Positions 17,930 through 25,636 of a stretch of DNA of 64,000 nucleotides are shown here, one piece after another. Every line of letters starts with the position of its first letter. Position 1 is the stretch's first letter. Origin of the DNA: Bacteroidaceae bacterium (lineage in GTDB: Bacteria > Bacteroidota > Bacteroidia > Bacteroidales > Bacteroidaceae); NCBI GenBank assembly GCA_017468985.1, contig JAFUHF010000054.1:1-64000 (forward strand), in the 5' to 3' direction. The notes under the pieces are model-generated. The model had not been told where the DNA came from. It saw only the letters and a list, made by a program, of their open reading frames with translations, and searched no databases. The position numbers were made by a program, and so were the translations under genes.

Positions 17930-19722
17930 TGGTCGCCCTTGCGGAAAAGGTGAGTGAAATGGGGCGAGTAGAGTTCCGAAAGACCCTCGCGGTTGCCAAT
18001 GGCGTCGCCCACGACGATGAGCGTATCAAGCGTGAGCCGGTTGGAACGAACCAGCGTGGTGAGCTCAGAGAGCGTGCCGCGGTAGATGCGCTGCTCGGGC
18101 CACGTCAGACGGTAGCACACGGCAACGGGCGTAGTGGGCGGATATTCCTGAAGCAACTCCTGCTCAACCTTTTCCACGATGTCGGCACTCAGATAGATGC
18201 ACATGGTGCTACGCGAACGGGCCAGCAAATGGAGCTGCTCGCGCTCAGGCATGGGCGTACGGCCATCGCCGCGCGTAAGGATGATGGTCTGGACGCGGCG
18301 AGGGATGGTGAACTGCGAGCGCAGCTCCGCGCTGGCAGCCTGAAAAGCCGAGATGCCCGGCGTGAGATGGTATGAGATGCCCAGTTGGTCAAAGCGATTC
18401 ATCTGCTCCTGTATGGCGCCGTAGAGCGAGGGGTCGCCCGTATGGAGGCGCACCACGAAGAGGCCGCGGTCGCAGAAGGACTTCATAAGTTCCACCTGCT
18501 CCTCCAGGTGCATGCCTGCGGAGCTGCGCACCGTGGCTCCGGGCTTGGCGCAGTCGGTGAGCCGCTTGGGCACCAGGCTGCCGGCATAGAGAATGAGGTC
18601 GGCTCGCTGGAGCATCAGGCGGCCGCGAACGGAAATAAGATCAGGATCGCCCGGTCCGGCTCCCACGATTTCTACACGGCCATGGCGGAACATGGCCTCG
18701 TCGGCTGCCACGGCAAAGGTCCAAAGGTGTCCCTTCTGCTTAGGCACGAGCAGGCGGCGCTCCCCACCCTGGAGGGCGGCGGCTTCGCTCACACTGGGAG
18801 TGCCCATGTAGCGGAGCACGGTATCGCTGGGATGAGGTACGCTCACGCGGCTCAGCGCTTCGGCACTAAGGAACTCCAGCTCGTAGGTTCGGCCGAGTTC
18901 CTGAACCACGGGCTCGTGGCGTTTCTCCTCAATGGTGGCCACGGTGCGGACCGCCTCGGGAGGAATGCCCTGCTCCTGGAGGGCAGCCTTCATTTCCTGA
19001 AGAACTTCGTACACGGGGCCAGCCTGATGGGCCAGACCCACGCCCATGCGCAACGAACGAGGGCGAAAATAGTGGACGTAGGGCAGCGTGATGCCCTGAG
19101 GAAGCTGGGGGGAAACGACAATGAGCAGGCGGTAGCGCGACTGATCGATGTCGGAATAGTCATAGTAGAGGTCTACGTGCGGGGGAAGGTGGCTTTCAAG
19201 CCAGTCGGTACCCTGATCGCGCACGCAGAGCAGCAGGGCCGTGGGAGCGGCAGAGGTGAAAAGCGAAATCTGAGCATTCAGCTGCGAGGAGTGGGCCTGC
19301 CAGCCAAACTGACGCGGCAGCACGTCGAGTGCCCAAAGTCCCGTAACATCGGACGCCGTAGTGACAACGGGATCCGCGCCCAGTAGGGCAGCAATGCCCA
19401 GCGCCAACTCATTGGCTCCGCCTACGTGGCCGGAAACCACCGACACCACATGCCGACCGCTCACGTCGGCGCAAACCACCGCTGGATCCGTATGCTTGTC
19501 GCACAGGTAGGGCGCAATGCTCCTGACGCAAATGCCCATGGCCCCGACGAACAGCAGGGCATCGGCCGATGCCCAGTGGTCACGCAGAAAGTCGTCAACA
19601 GAAGGAATGGAAACCGTATCAGGCTCGGAGTGGAGGGAGTAAACCGTGGCGTCCATGCCCTCCGCAACGCGTCGGGCCACGCCAATGCCGGCCGTAGAAA
19701 TCAAGATGATGGACAGGTGCAT
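17926..19722 (-). CDS. CbiG-CbiF fusion: cobalt-precorrin-5A hydrolase / cobalt-precorrin-4 C11-methyltransferase
   Basis: Residues ~1-335 are CbiG, which opens the delta-lactone (VGAMGICVRSIAPYL, VVSVVSGHVGGANELA). Residues ~350-598 are the SAM-dependent CbiF/CobM methylase (VEIVGAGPGDPDLISVRGR, LHTGDPSLYGAIQEQM, ILTRGDGRTPMP). Fusing two consecutive ring-contraction steps may channel labile intermediates. It overlaps its neighbours by 22 nt upstream and 4 nt downstream, indicating translational coupling. Confidence 0.95.
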   Translation of the reverse strand: MHLSIILISTAGIGVARRVAEGMDATVYSLHSEPDTVSIPSVDDFLRDHWASADALLFVGAMGICVRSIAPYLCDKHTDPAVVCADVSGRHVVSVVSGHVGGANELALGIAALLGADPVVTTASDVTGLWALDVLPRQFGWQAHSSQLNAQISLFTSAAPTALLLCVRDQGTDWLESHLPPHVDLYYDYSDIDQSRYRLLIVVSPQLPQGITLPYVHYFRPRSLRMGVGLAHQAGPVYEVLQEMKAALQEQGIPPEAVRTVATIEEKRHEPVVQELGRTYELEFLSAEALSRVSVPHPSDTVLRYMGTPSVSEAAALQGGERRLLVPKQKGHLWTFAVAADEAMFRHGRVEIVGAGPGDPDLISVRGRLMLQRADLILYAGSLVPKRLTDCAKPGATVRSSAGMHLEEQVELMKSFCDRGLFVVRLHTGDPSLYGAIQEQMNRFDQLGISYHLTPGISAFQAASAELRSQFTIPRRVQTIILTRGDGRTPMPEREQLHLLARSRSTMCIYLSADIVEKVEQELLQEYPPTTPVAVCYRLTWPEQRIYRGTLSELTTLVRSNRLTLDTLIVVGDAIGNREGLSELYSPHFTHLFRKGDQ

Positions 19723-20912
19723 TTCAGTATGGTTATAGGATGATATTGATCGATAGCAACATGGCGCGACAGCTCAGGCTTGAAACCCAAAGCGGAGGCG
19801 CAGGAGAGGAAAAGCTGCTCGCTCTCGGGCGAAACGGCATTGAACACCACCGTTCCCCCAGGAAGCAGGAACTGGCGGAGTTTGGAAAGCACTTCGGCCA
19901 TGCGTCCGCCATAGCCACCGAGAAAGGCTACGTCGGGACGCGGCAGCGAATGGCAGTCGAGGTCAAGGAAATTGCCAATAATCGAGGTAATGCCGAGGGC
20001 ACCGTGACGGTGCGCATTCTGCTCCATGAGCTGACGGCCTTCCTCCCTCACCTCGAAGGCCACTACCGCGAGATGGGGAAACAGCAGGCGCGCCTCTATG
20101 CTGACGGAGCCCGTACAGAAGCCTACGTCCCAGAGCACGCGGCGAGCGGACAGTTCCATGGCTTGCAGCGACAAGAGGCGGATGGGCATCTTAGTGATCA
20201 TGCCGGGCCGCCCCTCAAGGGTAAGGAAAGCATCGTCGGGAATGCCGAAGGGCCGCGGAGGAAGCGCATCGGCTTCCAGAATCAGGCAGTTGGGACTTTG
20301 GGCATCGAGGGCAGCGGCCTCGCTGAGGGACAGCGAACGGACGCGCTCCAGCGTTTCGTTGCCCAAACGCTCGCCCAGGTGCATGCGGTAGGAAGAATAG
20401 CCGTAGTCCAGCATGCGCTGCGCAATGAGGGACGGCGTATGGAGCCGAGAATCGGTGAGCACGCCGATGAGGGCGGAACGTTCTATCAAGGCGCGGTCGA
20501 ACTCCTGCCAAGGCCTGCCCGTAAGCGACACGGGGCGCAGCCCCTGATACGGCAGGGAGAGGCGGTGGGCCAGCAATTGCAGCGAATGGAAGTAGGGGAA
20601 GGTATGAAGGTTCACGTCGGCCATTTCGCGCCGGAGGGTAGACGCCATACCGTAGAACAGCGGATCGCCGGAGGCGAAGACGATGATGCTTTCTACCCCT
20701 TCCGAAAAGAACTTGCGATAGGTGTTGAACACATCAGACAGCGGCACCGTGATGTCCACCCAACGGGCACCGTCAGGCAGTAGAGATTGCACAATCTCGC
20801 GATGGCGCTTGCCGCCGGAAAAAACGGAACCCGAAGCCACCAGACGGCGAACCTCAAGGGAAAACTCGGGCTGCGAGATGTCGCTCATGCCGATGACGAA
20901 AATCTGCTTCAT
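19701..20912 (-). CDS. CbiE-CbiT (CobL-type): cobalt-precorrin-7 C5-methyltransferase / cobalt-precorrin-6B C15-methyltransferase, decarboxylating
   Basis: I start it at the ATG giving MKQIFVIGMSDISQPEFS (403 aa). An upstream in-frame start at 20960 would overlap cbiH-cbiC. Residues ~1-205 are the CbiE methylase (FASGDPLFYGMASTLRR). Residues ~210-403 are the CbiT Rossmann methylase (LWDVGFCTGSVSIEARLL). These late steps precede CbiC. It overlaps cbiG-cbiF by 22 nt. Confidence 0.94.
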   Translation of the reverse strand: MKQIFVIGMSDISQPEFSLEVRRLVASGSVFSGGKRHREIVQSLLPDGARWVDITVPLSDVFNTYRKFFSEGVESIIVFASGDPLFYGMASTLRREMADVNLHTFPYFHSLQLLAHRLSLPYQGLRPVSLTGRPWQEFDRALIERSALIGVLTDSRLHTPSLIAQRMLDYGYSSYRMHLGERLGNETLERVRSLSLSEAAALDAQSPNCLILEADALPPRPFGIPDDAFLTLEGRPGMITKMPIRLLSLQAMELSARRVLWDVGFCTGSVSIEARLLFPHLAVVAFEVREEGRQLMEQNAHRHGALGITSIIGNFLDLDCHSLPRPDVAFLGGYGGRMAEVLSKLRQFLLPGGTVVFNAVSPESEQLFLSCASALGFKPELSRHVAIDQYHPITILKCTCPSS

Positions 20913-20925
20913 CCTTGTCGCGAAG

Positions 20926-22335
20926 TTAAAGGTCGCGGCCCGGGCGCAGCTGGGCAGCATCGTTGAACGTCAGAATGGCATTGCAAAGCGTGGCGGCAAG
21001 ATTGCTACCGCCCTTGCGACCCTCTACAATGAGCTTGGGAATGTGGCGGAAGGGTTTCACCATGTGCTTGCTCTCCTCTACGTGGACAAACCCCACGGGA
21101 GCGGCAATGATTCCGGCTGGGTGGGCCTTGCCGCGGCGAATGAGTTTGCAAAGTTCCATGAGTGCGGTGGGGGCATTGCCGAAAGCATAGAGTGCATCGG
21201 GGTGTTCTTCTACGGCAAGACGGATGCCAGCCTGCGTGCGCGTAATGCCGAGATCGCGAGCCAGCAGAGCTACGCGCTCATCGCCCAGATAGCAATGGGC
21301 TGTGATGCCCAGCCGCTCCAATGCACCTTTGCGAATGCCGCTGCACACCATCGTAACGTCGGTTACGATGTGTTTCAACTGGCCGTCGGCCACCATTTGG
21401 TAAAGACGGGCCACGGCATCAGGGTCGGTATAGAGAAGGTCCTCCATTTGGAAATCGGCCGTGGTATGAATGGCGTGAAGGAGGGCCCATTTATGGTCGA
21501 GAGGAAGATCGGGATGGCGAAGTTCAGAAGCGATGGTGCGGAAGCTCTGCATCATGATGTGCTGGCCGATACCAGAGGCCGCATCGTCAGGCTGTTCGGC
21601 ATAGTAGCCGCGCGGAGTGATGACGTGGCCGTCGGCAACGTAAGTCTGCTCGTTGCCGATGATGAGTACGGTGAACATATCCACCATGTCAGGATCAAGG
21701 CTTTCGAGGGTAGTGACGGTAACCTCCTGCCCTTCCCTGCCGGCCTGACGCACGCAGCCCACGGGAGTGGACGGATGCTTGCCGTGGAGGAGCAGGAGCT
21801 CGCGCAGACGGTGGAGTTGCCAGTAGCGTTCGTGGCTGCGCGGATTATAGACCGCAACGACGAAGTCGGCTACGGCGGCAGCAATGATGCGCTGCTCGAT
21901 TTTCTTCCAAGGCGTCATGAGATCGCTGAGGGAAATCACGCAGAAGTCGTGGCCGATGGGAGCACCAAGAAGCGCAGCCGCCTTCTGGAAAGCACTGATG
22001 CCGGGAATCACCTCTAACTCCACGGAGCTGTGGCGCTCGCGCTTCATTTCATAGAGCAGCGGCGCCATGCCGTAGATACCGGCGTCACCCGAACTGATGA
22101 CGCAGACGGTCTTGCCTTCGTCGGCCCAGGAAAATGCCTGCGCCGCCCTGTCGCGCTCCTGACGCATGCCGGTGTCGACACAGAGCGCATCGGGGCGCAC
22201 CCAAGCGCTTACGAAACGGAAATAGTACTTGTAACCGATCACTACGTCAGCCGCCTGCAAAGCCGCACGGGCCGCAGGGGTGACGTCGGCTTCGCTGCCG
22301 GGACCTAAGCCTACGATAAAGATCTTGGAATTCAT
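20926..22335 (-). CDS. CbiH-CbiC fusion: cobalt-precorrin-3 C17-methyltransferase / cobalt-precorrin-8 methylmutase
   Basis: Residues ~1-245 are CbiH/CobJ, the ring-contracting SAM methylase (KIFIVGLGPGSEADVTPAAR, VISSGDAGIYGMAPLLYEM, VYNPRSHERYWQL). Residues ~265-469 are CbiC (HKWALLHAIHTTADFQMEDL with the catalytic His; VTDVTMVCSGIRKG; IIAAPVGFVHVEESK). The first and last ring steps of the set are thus fused. It overlaps the upstream TonB receptor stop by 1 nt (TGATG). Confidence 0.95.
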   Translation of the reverse strand: MNSKIFIVGLGPGSEADVTPAARAALQAADVVIGYKYYFRFVSAWVRPDALCVDTGMRQERDRAAQAFSWADEGKTVCVISSGDAGIYGMAPLLYEMKRERHSSVELEVIPGISAFQKAAALLGAPIGHDFCVISLSDLMTPWKKIEQRIIAAAVADFVVAVYNPRSHERYWQLHRLRELLLLHGKHPSTPVGCVRQAGREGQEVTVTTLESLDPDMVDMFTVLIIGNEQTYVADGHVITPRGYYAEQPDDAASGIGQHIMMQSFRTIASELRHPDLPLDHKWALLHAIHTTADFQMEDLLYTDPDAVARLYQMVADGQLKHIVTDVTMVCSGIRKGALERLGITAHCYLGDERVALLARDLGITRTQAGIRLAVEEHPDALYAFGNAPTALMELCKLIRRGKAHPAGIIAAPVGFVHVEESKHMVKPFRHIPKLIVEGRKGGSNLAATLCNAILTFNDAAQLRPGRDL

Positions 22336-24410
22336 CAGGATTTTGAAGGGTTCTTGAACTTGAGTGTCAGTCCGAACACGAGCATCCGGCCTGGCGACAG
22401 AAGGCTGCGATTCAGACCATAGGGGCGCATGTCCTTACGGTTGAAGATATTGTCAACGCCCAGGCTGAAATCAGCATCCACCCAGATGAAAGGGGTAAAC
22501 GAATGGCGCGTATTGAGGTTCCACAGGCCGTAGCCCGGAGCAGCCTCTTCGCCAGGATAGTAACGCTTGCTTTGCAGACGGCCATTGAGGTTTACCGAAA
22601 GTCCATAGTGGAGCCAGCGATGGGCGTAATTGGCCGAAAGCGTGGCCGTGTGGCGCATGCTGCGTTCGATGTTCTGCCACTCGCCGCTCAGCTTACCGCG
22701 AGAGTAGGCAAAGTTGTAGCCGCCAGTGAGACTGAAGCCTAAGGGCAGACGGGCCGTGACATCTGTCTGGAAACCACGGACAATGGCACGGTCGAAGTTG
22801 ACGTAACGACTGAAGCGCGTCATGCGGTCAACTTGTGCCTGAGTAACCTCAAGGTGCTGGAGGGCCCAGGCCTTGACTTCGTCAGTTATGGTATAGGACT
22901 GGCGCGTGATCATCTGATCAAGGAAGTTCAGATAGCCTGTCACTCCGGCGCTCACTCGGCGTGTGCGCCATTCGGTGCTCACCGAGAGGTAATTGCTCTT
23001 TCCGGGCTTGAGATGCTCGTTGCCGATGATGACGGAGGGCACGCGTCCGCCGTTATCGTTATAATACTTGTAGTAAAGCTCGTTAAGCTGTGGGGCAATG
23101 AAACCGTGGGCGTAAGTGGCACGGAAGCGGAAATCGCCAACGGACTGCATCAGTGCAAGTTTGGGACTCAGATGCGAGCCGGCCTGCTCGTGGTGGTCAA
23201 ATCGGAGACCGGCTACGGCTTTCAGGCCTCCCACGATGGGTGTTTCGTGCTGCGCATAGGCAGACAGGGTGGAAGCGCTGCCTTCGATGTTTCCGCTGCT
23301 GGCTTTCAGCTGGTCGTCACGGGCGTCGAGACCAAAAACCGTGGTGCTTTGGTCGTAGAAATGGAGGATGCCGCGCAATTCGGCATCGTAGAAGCGCTGA
23401 TTCTTGGTGAAGGTATAATCGCCTGGCTGATATTTGCCCGACTCCACGGTATAGCGATGATGTTGATCGTAGTCATCGGCCGTAAGATCGAGCTGCAGGG
23501 AAGCTTTAGGACTGAATTTGTAGACACCCCCACCCTCAAAGCGCCAAGACTCGTAGTGCAGGTCGTAATTATAGCCGCCGGTGACGTCTTTACGGGCGCG
23601 TGGCCTGTCGGTCAGCTTCCAGTAATAGTTTCCCGAAAGATATGTGGACAAACGCTCGTTGGGCTTGAAGGTGAACTTCTGGTTTAGCATGTTGGAGTGG
23701 TAGCCCACGGAAAGTGGATAGAGCGTTTCGCGCAAAGTCGTTGCGCCGTTTTCCGTTACCTGTTCGTATGGTGAGTTTTGCCAGCTGTCGGCCTCGTCGT
23801 GCTTGAACGACGTGGAGCTTCCCCACTTGCCTTTTACGATGTCGAGGTTTGCCGTTTGCGTAAAGATGCCTTTCCCTGAAAAGCGCGACGACGACGTGAG
23901 CGAAAGCTCGTCCTGCGGATCGGCGGTGATGATGTTTATCACTCCGGCTATGGCGTCGCTGCCATAAAGCGAAGAGCCTGCCCCGTTAAGCACCTCGATG
24001 CGCTTCACGCGGCTCAGGTCTAAGCGGCCCAGATCAATATTGTTGGAAATGTCGCCAATGAGTTTCTTCCCATTCACGAGAATAAGCACATATTTGTTGG
24101 AGAGGCCGTTGAGCATCAGGTAGGAGCCCATGGAATTGGGCAGGAAAGACAGCCCGGGCACGGTTTGCTGCATAACCTGCATGAAATCAGTGGTTCCCGT
24201 CTGGCGAATGTCATTAGCATTGATAACGGTGACGGGAGTTATGGTGTTTTTGAGGCGTTGATGTGTGCCGCTACCGGTTACCACGATAGGATTGAGCTCG
24301 TTGGTTTTGTTGATGCCGGAACGACGCATCGTATCTTTCTGAAGAAATGGGCGTTGGGCGCTGACACCCAGCGAAATGGAAAAGAAGAATAAGGCGATTT
24401 TATAATTCAT
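22335..24410 (-). CDS. TonB-dependent outer-membrane receptor (BtuB-like), second in operon
   Basis: The 691-aa protein has a signal peptide (MNYKIALFFFSISLGVSA), a plug domain at ~40-160 (NPIVVTGSGTHQRLKNT; LYGSDAIAGVINIIT) and a 22-strand-type barrel ending in FGLTLKFKNPSKS. TonB-ExbBD energy is used to import bound ligand into the periplasm. Its place inside the cobalamin operon suggests a corrinoid or tetrapyrrole ligand. The DDQ and aromatic-rich loops do not identify it further. Confidence 0.92.
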   Translation of the reverse strand: MNYKIALFFFSISLGVSAQRPFLQKDTMRRSGINKTNELNPIVVTGSGTHQRLKNTITPVTVINANDIRQTGTTDFMQVMQQTVPGLSFLPNSMGSYLMLNGLSNKYVLILVNGKKLIGDISNNIDLGRLDLSRVKRIEVLNGAGSSLYGSDAIAGVINIITADPQDELSLTSSSRFSGKGIFTQTANLDIVKGKWGSSTSFKHDEADSWQNSPYEQVTENGATTLRETLYPLSVGYHSNMLNQKFTFKPNERLSTYLSGNYYWKLTDRPRARKDVTGGYNYDLHYESWRFEGGGVYKFSPKASLQLDLTADDYDQHHRYTVESGKYQPGDYTFTKNQRFYDAELRGILHFYDQSTTVFGLDARDDQLKASSGNIEGSASTLSAYAQHETPIVGGLKAVAGLRFDHHEQAGSHLSPKLALMQSVGDFRFRATYAHGFIAPQLNELYYKYYNDNGGRVPSVIIGNEHLKPGKSNYLSVSTEWRTRRVSAGVTGYLNFLDQMITRQSYTITDEVKAWALQHLEVTQAQVDRMTRFSRYVNFDRAIVRGFQTDVTARLPLGFSLTGGYNFAYSRGKLSGEWQNIERSMRHTATLSANYAHRWLHYGLSVNLNGRLQSKRYYPGEEAAPGYGLWNLNTRHSFTPFIWVDADFSLGVDNIFNRKDMRPYGLNRSLLSPGRMLVFGLTLKFKNPSKS

Positions 24411-24438
24411 AGAAAAAAACTAAGAATCTGCACCGCGT

Positions 24439-24471
24439 GCAAGCATGGCCTTGTGGAGATGCCATGCCTGC
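24439..24471 (-). promoter_or_regulatory. Hairpin in the cbiK-TonB receptor intergenic region
   Basis: Arms 24439-24449 and 24461-24471 (GCAAGCATGGC / GCCATGCCTGC on plus) pair fully on the minus-strand RNA, with one G-U wobble, but leave an A-C mismatch on the plus strand. This asymmetry favours a function in the operon transcript, such as mRNA stabilisation, a processing site or attenuation, in the 152-nt gap before the second TonB receptor. A T-rich run follows just before that start codon. Confidence 0.5.
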
Positions 24472-24562
24472 AAGACGGCACAGACCTGAAATCATTACGA
24501 TATATTAAGAGAAAAGATAAGAGACTGTCATTTTTACAGAATTTCCTTCCATAAATAATGTA

Positions 24563-25636
24563 CTACTCGGGATTCTTTGAGTGATAGTAGTCAACGGCTT
24601 CGGCATTTCTGGTATGATTCATCCAGAGCTGACGAACGTTTGCGTATTCGAGCAATCCCTTGTTGAGCATGGTTTCGTCGTTGCAGGTATAGCCACCGCC
24701 ACGCTGGTCAGCGAAGTAAACCTTCCAGCTCGTGCCTTCCATCTCGCCGTTTTCGTCGTTGAATTCCCATTCATCGTCGTCACCGGCCATGTCGTTGTGA
24801 GCGTGGTCACCGGCGATGCTCATCAGCGGTGCGCAATATACCGTACCAGAGGTGATACCGGCATCCTGCATGCGGTCTTTCACGTTGGTCTTGTAGTTTT
24901 CGGACATGTCTACCGTACCTACAGAGTAGTTCTTGTTGATTTTCTGAAGAGCTTTTTCCAATTGTGTGTAGCGCACATTGGCTTTGTAAGTATCATACTC
25001 ATCCGGATTGCCGTGACCCATGAATGCCACAACTCCCTTAGCAGCTTGGGCGCTGAAATTGGTGTTAATAGCCTTAGCCAGGTTCTCTACGTCCTCGTCG
25101 GCGCTGGCCATGAGCGGCTGCCCAAGTTTCAGCGTCATCTTCGAAAGATATTCGTCGTCAATGTCACCGTTGCTGTTGTTGGCAAAGTCTTTCATGGCGT
25201 TCACCACGCGGCTGAACTCTTCGCCCGGAATCACTTGCAGCGACTGCACTATCACTTCGTCATACTGCACGCGGCCGAAGGCTTCCAGCCAGAACTGTGG
25301 GGCATAGAAATTACGGGGAGCCACATTTTCACCAGCTGCTGCGCGGTTGATGCAGATGGCTGAGGAGAACGACAGGTAAACATCGTAACCGGAGAAAGCG
25401 CTCTTGTAGGCTTCCACGGTTTCGTCGAAAGCGTCGTAGGCCTGCTGCCACGTACTTCCGAAGGCCACCAAAAGAATGGCTTTGTTACTCTTCTTCTGCG
25501 CCTTCACCGTTGCATCAACGGTGCGCTGATACTGTTCCATGTTGGATACGGGGTCGTCGTCATCGCTGCATGCCGTAAAACCAACGCTTACCATGATGGC
25601 CATCATGGCCAACATCATAAATTTAATCTTCTTCAT
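24563..25636 (-). CDS. cbiK: Surface lipoprotein sirohydrochlorin cobaltochelatase (CbiK family)
   Basis: The 357-aa protein belongs to the CbiK chelatases, which insert Co2+ into sirohydrochlorin. The fold starts at ~52 (AILLVAFGSTWQQAYDAF). Two metal/active-site histidines of Salmonella CbiK are kept, in AFMGHGNPDE (H208) and SIAGDHAHNDMAGDD (H278). The acidic residue between them appears as Asp (VGTVDMSE, ~D243) where I recall Glu in the Salmonella enzyme. Unlike cytosolic CbiK it has a lipoprotein signal with lipobox FTAC (Cys23) followed by SDDDD, the surface lipoprotein export signal reported for Bacteroides. It lies between two TonB receptors. The Porphyromonas hemin-binding lipoprotein IhtB is a described CbiK relative, so heme/porphyrin binding is an alternative role. 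Confidence 0.9.
   Translation of the reverse strand: MKKIKFMMLAMMAIMVSVGFTACSDDDDPVSNMEQYQRTVDATVKAQKKSNKAILLVAFGSTWQQAYDAFDETVEAYKSAFSGYDVYLSFSSAICINRAAAGENVAPRNFYAPQFWLEAFGRVQYDEVIVQSLQVIPGEEFSRVVNAMKDFANNSNGDIDDEYLSKMTLKLGQPLMASADEDVENLAKAINTNFSAQAAKGVVAFMGHGNPDEYDTYKANVRYTQLEKALQKINKNYSVGTVDMSENYKTNVKDRMQDAGITSGTVYCAPLMSIAGDHAHNDMAGDDDEWEFNDENGEMEGTSWKVYFADQRGGGYTCNDETMLNKGLLEYANVRQLWMNHTRNAEAVDYYHSKNPE

Noticed and set aside
16340..17953. 537-codon plus-strand open frame
   Set aside because: Antisense shadow of the cbiJ-cbiD fusion; no family resemblance and rich in residues produced by antisense GC-rich codons.
18385..19386. 333-codon plus-strand open frame
   Set aside because: Antisense to cbiG-cbiF, which has clear domain motifs.
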